A stretch of 64,000 nucleotides of DNA from Dorea sp. AF36-15AT (GCF_003477705.1 NZ_QUDV01000001.1:558001-622000), one strand, 5' to 3'. Shown: positions 9,451 to 18,402, counted from the first letter of the stretch. Notes: generated by a model not told the origin, from the letters alone. Program-made: numbers and translations.

Positions 9451-10383
9451 ATGCAATATATTAAAGGCTTGAAAGATTACCACGATGACAGTCAGACTGC
9501 TGTTACGCTCGGAAAGTTTGATGGTGTACATCGTGGCCATGAAAAACTTGTTGAAAAAGTAATAGAATATGCAGATACTGCGGGTGTAAAAAGTGTTGTG
9601 TGTGCATTCGATATGCTGGCATTTTCGAAAAAGCATGTGGATGAACGCTGTATTTTGATGACCAAAGAGGAAAGGGAAGACAGACTTCACGACCGGGTGG
9701 ATTATCTGGTCGACTGTCCATTTACCAGAGAGTTCAGTCAGGTGAAGGCTGAAGATTTTATCCGGGATGTGCTGGTGGAGACATTCCATGCATCTTATGT
9801 GGTGGTTGGAACAGATTTTACGTTTGGCTATAAGAAACGCGGTGATATTCACATGTTGAAAGAGTATGAAAAGGTATATGGATATCATTTAGTTGTGATC
9901 GAGAAAGAACGGTACCATGACCGGGAAATCAGCAGTACTTATATACGTGAAGTGCTGAACGCAGGGGATATTCCGCTGGCTAATACATTACTTGGATATC
10001 CGTATCGGGTTATAGGGTGTGTGGAGCACGGAAAACGACTTGGCAGAACACTGGGATTTCCAACTTTGAATGTGGCTCCAAATCCAAATAAGCTGATGCC
10101 GCCAAATGGTGTATATGCAGTGCAGGTAAAGATGGACGGGAAGGTCTACGGAGGTATTGCCAATGTAGGCGTGAAGCCGACAGTGACGAATGAAAATCGG
10201 ATGCTGGTGGAAGCGTTTTTGTATAATTACTCTGGTAATGCATATGGTAAAGAAGTAGAGATTGAGTTTTGTGAATATCATAGACCGGAACAGAAGTTTC
10301 ATGGTGTTGATGAGCTGAAAGCGTGTGTGGAGACAGATATTTTATACGGAAAAGAGTATTTTAAACAAAAGTCTAGGAGATAA
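9451..10383 (+). CDS. ribF: Bifunctional riboflavin kinase/FAD synthetase RibF
   Basis: A 310-residue enzyme that phosphorylates riboflavin to FMN and adenylylates FMN to FAD. The N-terminal nucleotidyltransferase has LGKFDGVHRGHEKLV and STYIREVLNAGDI. The C-terminal riboflavin kinase has GRTLGFPTLNV and GVYAVQV. The ATG follows GAGGAG. It is the last gene of the rimP operon. rpsO, often the next gene in Firmicutes, lies about 18 kb further on. Confidence 0.95.
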   Translation: MQYIKGLKDYHDDSQTAVTLGKFDGVHRGHEKLVEKVIEYADTAGVKSVVCAFDMLAFSKKHVDERCILMTKEEREDRLHDRVDYLVDCPFTREFSQVKAEDFIRDVLVETFHASYVVVGTDFTFGYKKRGDIHMLKEYEKVYGYHLVVIEKERYHDREISSTYIREVLNAGDIPLANTLLGYPYRVIGCVEHGKRLGRTLGFPTLNVAPNPNKLMPPNGVYAVQVKMDGKVYGGIANVGVKPTVTNENRMLVEAFLYNYSGNAYGKEVEIEFCEYHRPEQKFHGVDELKACVETDILYGKEYFKQKSRR

Positions 10384-10396
10384 TCCAAAAATGTTG

Positions 10397-10402
10397 TATA
10401 AT
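10397..10402 (+). promoter_or_regulatory. Possible -10 box upstream of the ribokinase gene
   Basis: A perfect TATAAT stands 87 nt before the ribokinase start, but no good -35 box is seen 16-19 nt upstream. An activator-dependent or weak promoter is possible. Confidence 0.35.
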
Positions 10403-10488
10403 ATGTACAAAGGTGTTGGGGGTGTAGAATGTTCTGCGCAGCGATGATCCTTTGACATCAAAATACATGTATTATGGAGGATTCTAGT

Positions 10489-11397
10489 ATGAAAAAGATA
10501 TTGGTAGTCGGAAGTCTGAATATGGATACTGTTATTGAGACTCCAAGAATTCCGGTTCCGGGCGAAACGATTATGGGAAATGGTATTAAGCATGTGCCAG
10601 GCGGTAAAGGTGCTAATCAGGTTTATACGATTGGTAAGCTTGGTGGAGATGTAAGCATGATTGGTGCAGTTGGTGATGACAGTTTTGGTGATGCAATGTT
10701 AGAAAATCTCAAAAGTGTTAATGTCAATGTAGAAGGTATTGAGCGAATTCCGGGGGGAACAACCGGGCAGGCATTTATACCGGTTGATGCTAATGGCGAG
10801 AATTCAATTATCGTAGTTGGTGGAACAAATAGTCTGGTAGATGAGGACCTTTTGAAAAAATATGAGTATCTGATGGATGAGGCCGATATTGTGGTAATGC
10901 AGCAGGAGATTCCACTTGATACCGTTATGAAGGCAAAAGAGATGGCACTTGCCAAAGGTAAGACGATCATTGTAGATCCGGCTCCTGCGGCAGCTATGCC
11001 AGAAGAATTTTGGAAAGATATTGACTATATTAAGCCGAATGAGACGGAACTTGGTATTCTGATCGGCAGAGAATTACATAGCAAAGAGGAGTATAAAGAA
11101 GCAGCACACGAGATGCTGAAAAAAGGCGTCAAACATCTGCTTGTTACTCTGGGAAGCAAAGGATGTCTCCTGATGTCAGAAGAAGGAGAGGAATTTCTTC
11201 CGGCTAATAAGGTGAAAGCAGTAGATACTACGGCTGCGGGAGATTGCTTTACAGGAGCGTTTGCAGTGGCAATCAGTCAGGGGAAATCAGAAAAAGATGC
11301 GATTGCATTTGCACAGAAAGCGTCTGCAATTGCAGTTACAAGATCAGGTGCACAGTCTTCCGTGCCATCATTGGAAGAGGTGCTTGAAAGTTTATAA
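10489..11397 (+). CDS. rbsK: Ribokinase (PfkB family)
   Basis: A 302-residue PfkB-family kinase, probably ribokinase (ribose to ribose 5-phosphate). Motifs are VGSLNMDTVIETPRIPVPGET, HVPGGKGANQ and the C-terminal DTTAAGDCFTGAFA with the catalytic aspartate in AAGD. I chose the ATG at 10489, 8 nt after GGAGG, over the in-frame ATG at 10474. Its stop shares one base with the start of the LacI gene (TAATG), so the two are coupled. It opens the island between ribF and rpsO. The substrate could be another furanose. Confidence 0.87.
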   Translation: MKKILVVGSLNMDTVIETPRIPVPGETIMGNGIKHVPGGKGANQVYTIGKLGGDVSMIGAVGDDSFGDAMLENLKSVNVNVEGIERIPGGTTGQAFIPVDANGENSIIVVGGTNSLVDEDLLKKYEYLMDEADIVVMQQEIPLDTVMKAKEMALAKGKTIIVDPAPAAAMPEEFWKDIDYIKPNETELGILIGRELHSKEEYKEAAHEMLKKGVKHLLVTLGSKGCLLMSEEGEEFLPANKVKAVDTTAAGDCFTGAFAVAISQGKSEKDAIAFAQKASAIAVTRSGAQSSVPSLEEVLESL

Positions 11398-12374
11398 TGC
11401 CAACCATTAAAGATGTGGCAGAGAAAGCCGGTGTCGGCATTGCGACGGTGTCCAGAGCAATGAATGGCACCGGCTATGTTTCTGCCCGTTCCAGGGAGAA
11501 AATTGAAAAAGCAATCCGGGAACTTCATTATATTCCCAATGAACGTGCACGTAATCTGTCCAGAAAGCAGACTGGAATTATCGGTGTGCTGATTCCGGAT
11601 TTTCAGACGCCATTTTACGCATCGTTTTTGCGACAGGTTGAAATGGAATTATATAATTATGGCTATCGTACGATGGTGTGTAATACGGTAAAACACAGTG
11701 ACAGAGAAGCGGCATATGTGGAAATGCTAGATCGTAATATGTTGGATGGTTTGATTACCTGCGCATGGTCTGCTGAGGCAGAAGTGTATCGGCATATGGA
11801 TAAACCAATAGTCAGCATGGATCATAATCTGGGAGAAGGTATTCCACTCATTCATTCCGATCATAAGACCGGAGGAAGAATTGCAGCAGAACATCTATTG
11901 GAAAAGGGATGCAAAAGAGTGCTGCAGCTTGGAGACTATTTTCCAGTATATACGCCATCGAATGACAGGTACCGGGAATTTCATCGGATTATGGATGAAG
12001 CAGGCGTGGAGGTACGTCAGCTTGATCTGGAGTGGAATCGCCTGGATTATGAATATTATGAAAAATATCTATCAGAACATCTGAGGGATGTGAAGTGGTC
12101 GGATGCAGTGTTTGCTTCTGATATGGGGGCAATTGCCTGTTATCGTTTTGTGACAGAGAGGGGGATTCAGGTTCCGGATCATATGAAGATTATGGCGTAT
12201 GATGGAACAGATTTTACCCGGATGATGATGCCTGTTATGACAGCAGTGCGCCAGGACATTACAAAGCTTGCATCAAGCTGTGCCGATACTGTAGTCCGGC
12301 TGGTACAGCGCAAAGAGCCTGTGCGTATGCATCGGATTATTGATGTGGAATTTCAAAAAGGTGGAACAACATAA
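11397..12374 (+). CDS. LacI-family regulator 1
   Basis: A 325-residue LacI/GalR regulator. The N-terminal helix-turn-helix is TIKDVAEKAGVGIATVSRAMNG, followed by the hinge helix and a periplasmic-binding-protein-like effector domain (LIPDFQTPFYASF, SDHKTGGRIAAEHLLEKG). It is translationally coupled to the ribokinase gene and probably senses a pentose or related sugar. A terminator whose stem begins at its stop codon follows. No matching operator was found by eye, apart from a GAAACGTTTT-type element in that terminator. Confidence 0.88.
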   Translation: MPTIKDVAEKAGVGIATVSRAMNGTGYVSARSREKIEKAIRELHYIPNERARNLSRKQTGIIGVLIPDFQTPFYASFLRQVEMELYNYGYRTMVCNTVKHSDREAAYVEMLDRNMLDGLITCAWSAEAEVYRHMDKPIVSMDHNLGEGIPLIHSDHKTGGRIAAEHLLEKGCKRVLQLGDYFPVYTPSNDRYREFHRIMDEAGVEVRQLDLEWNRLDYEYYEKYLSEHLRDVKWSDAVFASDMGAIACYRFVTERGIQVPDHMKIMAYDGTDFTRMMMPVMTAVRQDITKLASSCADTVVRLVQRKEPVRMHRIIDVEFQKGGTT

Positions 12375-12416
12375 CGTTTCTGTATGTGCAATATGCATAT
12401 ATGGAAACGTTTTTAT
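12373..12416 (+). terminator. Rho-independent terminator after LacI 1, overlapping a cre-like site
   Basis: An 18-bp stem with three G-U pairs (12373-12390 with 12394-12411) has a 3-nt loop and is followed by U-rich sequence. The right arm and tail, at 12401-12416, match the CcpA cre consensus WTGNNARCGNWWWCAW at all but one position. The site is 45 bp upstream of the dehydrogenase -35 box. Confidence 0.7.
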
Positions 12417-12460
12417 AATGTATAAATGTACTGAATATACAAAAATGACGGGTTCTTTTC

Positions 12461-12489
12461 TTGACTTTCTAGATAACGCTGATGATAAT
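12461..12489 (+). promoter_or_regulatory. Promoter of the Gfo/Idh dehydrogenase gene
   Basis: The -35 TTGACT (12461-12466) and -10 GATAAT (12484-12489) are 17 bp apart. The dehydrogenase start is 50 nt downstream. Confidence 0.65.
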
Positions 12490-12538
12490 GATAGATAGAA
12501 AGACAGCTGTGAATGTAGAATGGAAAGGAAGGAACCGT

Positions 12539-13528
12539 ATGAAAGAGACAAGATGGGCAATTGTGGGAACCGGATATATTGCTAATGAATTTGCAAAGGG
12601 CATGCAGGAGGCGGCTGCAGCAGAACTTGTTGCGGTGGTTTCCAGAAGCGAGGAAAATGGAAAGACATTTGCACAGAGATATGGTTGTAATACGGTCTAT
12701 ACAGAGCTAGCAGAGATGCTTCGGAATGCGAGACCAGACATTGTATATATTGCAATTCCAAATGACTGCCATTTCAGTTATATTATGACAGTGCTGGAGG
12801 CAGGCATTCCTGTTCTTTCGGAAAAGCCGATGGTTGATAATCGCAGACAACTTGATGCAGTGCTTGCAAAAGCAAGAGAAAAAGATGTTTTTCTTATGGA
12901 AGGTATGTGGACCAGATGTTTTCCGGCGGTGAGACAGGCAAGAAGCTGGATCGCAGAAGGTAAGATCGGAAAGCCACTTACAGTGAAGTCTGGATTTGAC
13001 ATTAAACCGGATGTCAGTGACTGGCAGCCGTGGAAAGGCGGTATTAGTCATGCGGGTGGTGCACTTCGTGATGTGGGAATTTATGCATTAGCCATGGCGC
13101 AGATGGTATTTCCGGAGTCTCCGAAAGAGGCACATGCTACGATGAAGTCCAACGGTGAAGTGGATGAAAGTTTTCATATGCTGGCAACTTATACAGATGG
13201 AAGAGCGGCATTCTTAAGTGGTGCATTTAATCAGGTCAGTACACCTGTGACAGAGATTGTAGGCGAGCTTGGACGAATTCTGATTGGACCGGAATTCTGG
13301 CATCCTACTACTGCAGAGCTTGTGATGAATGATGGAACCAGACAGACCTTTGAAAAAGCATATCCGGCAAGTGGTTTTCAATATGAGATAGAAGCGATAC
13401 AGGAATGCCTGGAAAAAGGAGAAAAGGAGTGTCCATATTTTACGTTAACAGACACAGAGATTATCGCAGACTGGATTGAAACCACCAGAAAAGAATGGGG
13501 TATTGTATACAAAGCGGATAGTGAATAA
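12539..13528 (+). CDS. Gfo/Idh/MocA-family oxidoreductase
   Basis: A 329-residue NAD(P)-dependent sugar or polyol dehydrogenase of the Gfo/Idh/MocA family. The Rossmann motif is WAIVGTGYIANEF, the family's EKP motif appears as SEKPMVDN, and the C-terminal substrate domain includes LRDVGIYAL. The sequence resembles the dihydrodiol/D-xylose dehydrogenase branch. I chose the ATG at 12539 after AAGGAAGGA. It has its own promoter and is followed 37 nt later by the VOC gene. Substrate unknown; the setting suggests the imported sugar or its oxo-derivative. Confidence 0.85.
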   Translation: MKETRWAIVGTGYIANEFAKGMQEAAAAELVAVVSRSEENGKTFAQRYGCNTVYTELAEMLRNARPDIVYIAIPNDCHFSYIMTVLEAGIPVLSEKPMVDNRRQLDAVLAKAREKDVFLMEGMWTRCFPAVRQARSWIAEGKIGKPLTVKSGFDIKPDVSDWQPWKGGISHAGGALRDVGIYALAMAQMVFPESPKEAHATMKSNGEVDESFHMLATYTDGRAAFLSGAFNQVSTPVTEIVGELGRILIGPEFWHPTTAELVMNDGTRQTFEKAYPASGFQYEIEAIQECLEKGEKECPYFTLTDTEIIADWIETTRKEWGIVYKADSE

Positions 13529-13565
13529 ACAGTTAAGCATTTGTGAATAAAGGGAGGATGAGACG

Positions 13566-14561
13566 ATGAAAGGTAAAATCAAGCAGATTTGTGTGTTGGT
13601 AGATGATGTGCAGAAAGCGATGAAAGAATATTGGGAGAAATTCGGTATTGGGCCATGGGATATCCGACATTTTACACCGGACACGGTGCATGATTTGTAT
13701 GTGCGTGGCGAAGCAGTGACTGAAGGATTTGACTTTATCTGTGCTGTCTGCTGGGCAGGTGATATGGAATTTGAATTAATTCAACCGATCAAAGGTCCAA
13801 ATATTTACTGGGAATTTTTAGAAAAATACGGCAGCGGACTTCACCATTTTAAAATTGTAATTCCTGATGATGAAGAATTGAGGGCGTATGTAGACGAATT
13901 ACAGGCGAAGGGCCTTAAAGTAATACAGACAGGCTGGATTGATAATGATGTACATTATTATCTGGATTCGTATGAGCAGCTTGGACTGACATTGGAACTT
14001 GGAAATGGCGGTAAGATTGGACCAGCACCAGAGGTTTATCCGGTGGAAGGTGCGATTCGGTCAATAAACCACATTCCGAATATCAGACAGCTTGCAATTG
14101 TCGTTGACGATGCGGAAAAATACATGAAGAATTATGCATATTATCTCGGAATCGATGGATGGGATGTGCGCCATTTTACGCCGGATAAGGTAAAGAGCCT
14201 GAAAGTAGGCGGTCATGAAGTGAAAGAGGAATTTGATTTTATCTGTGCAGTGAAATGGGCGGGAGATATGGAGATTGAAATTATTCAGCCGGTCAAAGGA
14301 CCGAATATTTACTGGGAATTTCTGGAGAAACAGGGACCGGGATTTCATCATATTAAAGATGTATTTTCAGACGAAGAGATTGCAGAAGAATGTGATCGCC
14401 TGAAAGCGTATGATGTGGAGATTATGCAGACCGGATGGATTGATGGAGACAGTCACTACTATATGAGTACGCAAAAATTTCTTAATATGATCATAGAGTT
14501 TGGAAATGGTGGTAAGATCGGACCACCGGATTATGTGTTTGCAGATGGAAAACGGAAGTAA
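13566..14561 (+). CDS. Two-domain VOC (glyoxalase-fold) protein
   Basis: A 331-residue protein made of two similar VOC units (about 1-155 and 170-331). Both contain the series [63 protein letters not shown] and HYY. VOC proteins bind a divalent metal and catalyse isomerisation, epimerisation or C-C chemistry. The resemblance is to methylmalonyl-CoA epimerase/glyoxalase-like members, but the substrate cannot be named. The ATG follows GGGAGG. It is probably in one transcript with the dehydrogenase. Confidence 0.82.
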   Translation: MKGKIKQICVLVDDVQKAMKEYWEKFGIGPWDIRHFTPDTVHDLYVRGEAVTEGFDFICAVCWAGDMEFELIQPIKGPNIYWEFLEKYGSGLHHFKIVIPDDEELRAYVDELQAKGLKVIQTGWIDNDVHYYLDSYEQLGLTLELGNGGKIGPAPEVYPVEGAIRSINHIPNIRQLAIVVDDAEKYMKNYAYYLGIDGWDVRHFTPDKVKSLKVGGHEVKEEFDFICAVKWAGDMEIEIIQPVKGPNIYWEFLEKQGPGFHHIKDVFSDEEIAEECDRLKAYDVEIMQTGWIDGDSHYYMSTQKFLNMIIEFGNGGKIGPPDYVFADGKRK

Positions 14562-14571
14562 CCTGCAATAT

Positions 14572-14604
14572 ATATCAGCTGGGAGTCAATCCCCCAGCTG
14601 ATAT
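14572..14604 (+). terminator. Hairpin after the VOC gene
   Basis: A 12-bp stem (ATATCAGCTGGG / CCCAGCTGATAT) with a 9-nt loop lies directly after the stop. No U-tract follows, so it may protect the 3' end rather than terminate. Confidence 0.5.
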
Positions 14605-14677
14605 GGCCTCCGGCAGGATTGCAGAGGCATTCTTGAACTTTTATCTCCAACATTGTATCTATATTGAACAATCAGTA

Positions 14678-14707
14678 TTGACAATTATATGTTGTGCAAT
14701 ATATAAT
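14678..14707 (+). promoter_or_regulatory. Consensus promoter of LacI regulator 2
   Basis: Both hexamers are perfect: TTGACA (14678-14683) and TATAAT (14702-14707), with an 18-bp spacer. A LacI-type operator lies just downstream, as expected for autorepression. Confidence 0.85.
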
Positions 14708-14719
14708 AGAAAAAGTGGC

Positions 14720-14733
14720 TTAAAACGATTAAA
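14720..14733. promoter_or_regulatory. LacI-type operator, site 1
   Basis: TTAAAACGATTAAA is a CG-centred near-palindrome about 13 bp after the -10 box. Its reverse complement shares the core TTAATCGTTT with the site at 15819-15832 before the GRE gene. Confidence 0.6.
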
Positions 14734-14760
14734 AGTAGCAAAATACACAGGAGATAAGAA

Positions 14761-15765
14761 GTGCGCGCAACAATTAAAGATGTGGCGAAGCTTGCTGGTG
14801 TATCGACGGCGACGGTATCTAATGTGCTGACTGGACGTAAGAATGTCAGTGAATCATTACGCCGCCGGGTGAATGAAGCAAGTGCCGAATTGGACTATAA
14901 ACCAAATAGTATAGCGAGAAGCCTGAAGACGAATCAGAGTCACACGATTGGTGTGATCGTACCGGATATCCTGAATCCTTTCTTCGCGGAAGTGCTGAAA
15001 CATATTGGCTATGAGGCATCCAGAAAGGATTATCAGGTCGTGATGTATGAATCAGGTGAAAGCGTCAGACAGGAGAAAAAGCTGCTTCAGCAATTAATGG
15101 AAAGTGGAGTTGATGGAATTATTGATATTACATCGCGCCTGGATCGTGAAGAGTTAAAAGCAGGTTTTTCAGTGCCGCTTGTGCTTGGAGATCGTGTAGC
15201 ATTTGACAGTGTGGGCAATGTGGCATTTGCACATACAGATAATCATGCCAGCGGACGAATTGCTGCAGATCACCTGATTGAGCGTGGGTATCGGAAGTTT
15301 GCATGTATTGCCGGACCTGTAGATGCAACTTCTGCTGCAAGAAGACGACTGGAAGGATTCCGGGAAGGACTGCAGGAACACGGCTTTACAGAACAGGATT
15401 TACTTGTTTTTTTGTGTAAATTTTCGTTTGATGACGGATATCGAATGATGAACCATTTTCTGGATATTTATAATCAAGAAGAAAATTGTGCCGTATTTGC
15501 CAGTAGTGATATTATGGCTTGGGGGGCAGTGGAAGCATGCAAGAGTAGAGGCATCCGTATTCCGGAACAGATCGCAATAATTGGAAATGATAATATCTGG
15601 TGTAGTAAATATATTGAACAAGGACTTACGACCGTGGAGTATCCAGCGAAAGAGTTGGGCATCAGAACCATGGGAATGCTTCTGGAAGCACTGAATCATG
15701 GTGGGGTATTCCAGGAACGGGAAGTCATCTTACAACCTAGTCTATGTTTAAGGAATACAACATAG
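14761..15765 (+). CDS. LacI-family regulator 2 (probable regulator of the GRE gene)
   Basis: A 334-residue LacI/GalR regulator. The helix-turn-helix is TIKDVAKLAGVSTATVSNVLTG and the hinge region PNSIARSLKTNQSHTIGV; the effector domain has PDILNPFFAEVLKHI and IGNDNIW. It starts at a GTG with an AGGAGA site 7 nt upstream. Two near-palindromes with the same core flank the gene, one in its own promoter region and one before the GRE gene. This suggests autorepression and control of the GRE operon. The ligand is unknown. Confidence 0.88.
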   Translation: MRATIKDVAKLAGVSTATVSNVLTGRKNVSESLRRRVNEASAELDYKPNSIARSLKTNQSHTIGVIVPDILNPFFAEVLKHIGYEASRKDYQVVMYESGESVRQEKKLLQQLMESGVDGIIDITSRLDREELKAGFSVPLVLGDRVAFDSVGNVAFAHTDNHASGRIAADHLIERGYRKFACIAGPVDATSAARRRLEGFREGLQEHGFTEQDLLVFLCKFSFDDGYRMMNHFLDIYNQEENCAVFASSDIMAWGAVEACKSRGIRIPEQIAIIGNDNIWCSKYIEQGLTTVEYPAKELGIRTMGMLLEALNHGGVFQEREVILQPSLCLRNTT

Positions 15766-15774
15766 AGAATCCTG

Positions 15775-15808
15775 ATTTATATGAGATTCTTCGGAATCTC
15801 ATATAAAT
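15775..15808 (+). terminator. Terminator-like hairpin after LacI 2
   Basis: A perfect 15-bp stem is closed by a UUCG tetraloop (15790-15793). The 3' arm ends AU-rich (ATATAAAT) without a long U-tract. It separates the regulator from the GRE operon. Confidence 0.65.
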
Positions 15809-15818
15809 TACAACAAAA

Positions 15819-15832
15819 GTTAATCGTTTAAC
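15819..15832. promoter_or_regulatory. LacI-type operator, site 2 (before the GRE gene)
   Basis: GTTAATCGTTTAAC is a near-perfect CG-centred palindrome 86 nt before the GRE start. The core matches site 1. No promoter for the GRE gene could be placed with confidence; TTGGAA at 15863 with TACTAA at 15888 has a 19-bp spacer. Confidence 0.6.
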
Positions 15833-15917
15833 TACGCGAAAAAGAACATACTTGAAGATGTTTTGGAAAAGGACAGAGTGGAACGATTACTAATACACTA
15901 TAAAAGGAGAGTGTGTG

Positions 15918-18221
15918 ATGAAGTATTGTTATGAAGAAGGACAGAAAAGAACCGGACATATGTTTATGGGCGAAGAGATTACGCGAAGTGCCCGCATTGA
16001 GACGCTGCGAGATACACTTCTGGAGGCAGTGCCACAGATATCAGCAGATAGAGCGATGATCGTGACGGAAGCTTATCAGAGGTATAACAGTGAAACTATC
16101 TATATTAAGCGTGCAAAAACACTTGCAGAGCTTCTGGAAAAACTGCCAATTACGATTCTTGACGGTGAATTGATCGTAGGAAGTGTTAGCGACAAACTTT
16201 GCTGCGCACATATTTTTCCGGAATTCGGTCTGGACTGGCTGATTGAAGAACTGGATGGGAATCCAGTCAGACCAGAGAAACGCCCGGGTGATCGTTATGA
16301 GATTGCGGAAGCGGATGAGAATAAACTCCGCGAGATTATGGACTATTGGCGTAATAATAATCATGAGTATCGATGTAAGGCAGTACTGCCGGAAGAGACA
16401 CATTTGATTCGTGAGATGGGTGTGACGGATTCTTACTGGTTGATGATCGGGGGTGAAGGACACCTGACAGTGAATCTGAAACGTGTTGTCAAAGAGGGAC
16501 TTGGTAACTATATGAAAAGGGCAAAGGAACGGATGGAGAATCTGGATCTGTCGGAACCATCTGAGGCGGAGCAGAAGCCATTCCTGGAGTCAGTGCTGAT
16601 TACCTGTGATGCAGTGATAAAATATGCAGGAAGATATGCGGCGCTTGCTGAAAAACAGGCGGAAGAGACGGAAAATCCAGTGCGGCGGAAGGAACTTCAA
16701 CATATAGCGGATATCTGCAGACGTGTTCCGGCAGAACCTGCGAGAGATTTCCATGAGGCCTTGCAGTCAATATGGTTTATTAATCTCTGTATCCAGCTGG
16801 AAAACAATGGCCATTCCATATCGCTGGGACGTCTGGATCAGAATCTTTTTCCTTATTATAAAGAAGATATTAATTCCGGTGTAATGCGTGATGAAGATGC
16901 ATTGGAATTGTTGGAATGCCTGTATCTTAAGCTGTTTCAGCTTCACAAAATTACAAGCTGGGGTAATACGAAATCGTTCAGTGGTTATCAATTATTCCAA
17001 AATATTACGATCGGCGGGCAGGATATGAATGGAAAAGATGCAACGAATGAGCTTTCATATTTAATCCTGGGTGCTCAGGCGGCGATAAAATTACATACAC
17101 CATCCATTTCACTGCGCTATCATGACCGTATTTCAGAGAAGATGATGTATGCGGCTATGGATGTTGTGCGTCTTGGCGGTGGGCAGCCTGCAATCTACAG
17201 CGATGAAGTCTATATTCCGGCACTGGTTAACAGGGGGATCAGATGGGATGATGCAGTGGAATATTCCATTGTAGGATGTGTAGAAGCAATTGTGGAAGGC
17301 AAACAGACCGGAAGACCTAATGGAGCGGGATTCATTAACCTGCAGAAGATCATGGAACTTGCATTATATGGTGGGAAAGATCCGAATACCGATATCTGCC
17401 TGCATCCGGGAAAGGGCAGTCTCGCAGATTTTGCCTCATATGAAGAACTTTATGAAGCATTCAAAGAACAGATTCGTTATTATTTCAAGTATCAGGTAAT
17501 TACGGATAATATGATCGATATGGTAACCGAAAAAGGAATTGCAGATCCATTTGTGTCTTGTCTTGTGGATGATTGCATTGACAGAGGTAAGACCATGAAA
17601 GAGGGTGGTGCGGTCTATGACTACTGTGGACCATTATACGTAGGAATGGCGAATGTGGGCAACACTCTGGCTGCGTTAAAGAAATTGGTTTATGATGAGC
17701 GTATTCTTACAGGTGTACAGGTGATGCATGCGATACAGACAAATTATGAAGATCTTACTACTGTACCATCTGGACCGGATATCCGTAAAATGCTTCTGGA
17801 TGCGCCAAAATATGGTAATGACGATGACTATGTGGATGATATTATGGTAGATTATTTCCGGTTTATCTGTGAAGAAACAGCAAAGTATAAGACTACACGG
17901 AGCGGACGTGGACCGATCGGATGTATCTGGCAGCCGTCTACCAGTTCCGTGTCATCAAATGTGCCTTGCGGTGAATGTGTAGGAGCGACTCCGGATGGAA
18001 GAAAAGCGGGAGAGGCATTGGCTGATACAGCATCTCCGACACATGGTACAGATACAAAAGGTATTACTGCCTCTCTTAAATCTGTAGGTAAACTTCCGAC
18101 GGTTCTGGTATCCGGCGGACAACTGGTTAATGTTAAAGTGATGCCTGCAATGCTAGACGGTATGATGACAAGAAAAATGGTACAGGTACTGCGTACATAT
18201 CTGGGTAATTATACTGGGTAA
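15918..18221 (+). CDS. Glycyl radical enzyme, eliminase type, truncated by a frameshift
   Basis: This is a PFL/dehydratase-family glycyl radical enzyme. The active-site loop is SIVGCVEAIVEG with thiyl-radical Cys454 and Glu456. The GCVE pattern is that of dehydratases and lyases (diol dehydratase, choline lyase, hydroxyproline dehydratase, sulfonate lyases), not the double-cysteine loop of pyruvate formate-lyase. The frame stops at 18221 inside an exact 13-bp tandem duplication. Removing one copy restores an 823-residue protein ending at 18402, with the glycyl motif RVAGYSA at Gly799. As it stands the product lacks the radical glycine and should be inactive. The ATG at 15918 follows AAAGGAGA. 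Substrate unknown. Confidence 0.88.
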   Translation: MKYCYEEGQKRTGHMFMGEEITRSARIETLRDTLLEAVPQISADRAMIVTEAYQRYNSETIYIKRAKTLAELLEKLPITILDGELIVGSVSDKLCCAHIFPEFGLDWLIEELDGNPVRPEKRPGDRYEIAEADENKLREIMDYWRNNNHEYRCKAVLPEETHLIREMGVTDSYWLMIGGEGHLTVNLKRVVKEGLGNYMKRAKERMENLDLSEPSEAEQKPFLESVLITCDAVIKYAGRYAALAEKQAEETENPVRRKELQHIADICRRVPAEPARDFHEALQSIWFINLCIQLENNGHSISLGRLDQNLFPYYKEDINSGVMRDEDALELLECLYLKLFQLHKITSWGNTKSFSGYQLFQNITIGGQDMNGKDATNELSYLILGAQAAIKLHTPSISLRYHDRISEKMMYAAMDVVRLGGGQPAIYSDEVYIPALVNRGIRWDDAVEYSIVGCVEAIVEGKQTGRPNGAGFINLQKIMELALYGGKDPNTDICLHPGKGSLADFASYEELYEAFKEQIRYYFKYQVITDNMIDMVTEKGIADPFVSCLVDDCIDRGKTMKEGGAVYDYCGPLYVGMANVGNTLAALKKLVYDERILTGVQVMHAIQTNYEDLTTVPSGPDIRKMLLDAPKYGNDDDYVDDIMVDYFRFICEETAKYKTTRSGRGPIGCIWQPSTSSVSSNVPCGECVGATPDGRKAGEALADTASPTHGTDTKGITASLKSVGKLPTVLVSGGQLVNVKVMPAMLDGMMTRKMVQVLRTYLGNYTG

Positions 18222-18226
18222 TTATA
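18201..18226. repeat. 13-bp tandem duplication that breaks the GRE gene
   Basis: CTGGGTAATTATA occurs twice head to tail at 18201-18213 and 18214-18226. Thirteen bases shift the frame by one and create an in-frame TAA at 18219-18221. Loss of one copy by slippage would restore the gene exactly. Confidence 0.97.
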
Positions 18227-18402
18227 AAGGAATGCATGTTCAGATTAATTGTGTATCTGCAGATACACTGAAAGCAGCACAGGTGCATCCGGAAGAATAT
18301 AAGGATCTGATGGTACGCGTTGCAGGTTATAGTGCATTATTTACTCCTTTAGATAAAGCACTGCAGGATGATATCATTGCAAGGACAGAGCACAGCGCAT
18401 AA
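18226..18402 (+). pseudogene. Displaced C-terminal glycyl-radical segment of the GRE
   Basis: In the +1 frame this region encodes the missing end of the GRE, including RVAGYSALFTPLDKALQDD with the radical glycine codon at 18325-18327, and stops at 18402. An ATG at 18232 could start a separate 56-residue peptide, but its ribosome site would be too close. A small spare-part protein like GrcA/YfiD is conceivable but unproven. Confidence 0.85.

Noticed and set aside
14603..14830. A 75-codon plus-strand frame before LacI 2
   Set aside because: It covers the consensus promoter and operator and the regulator's start in another frame; no ribosome site.
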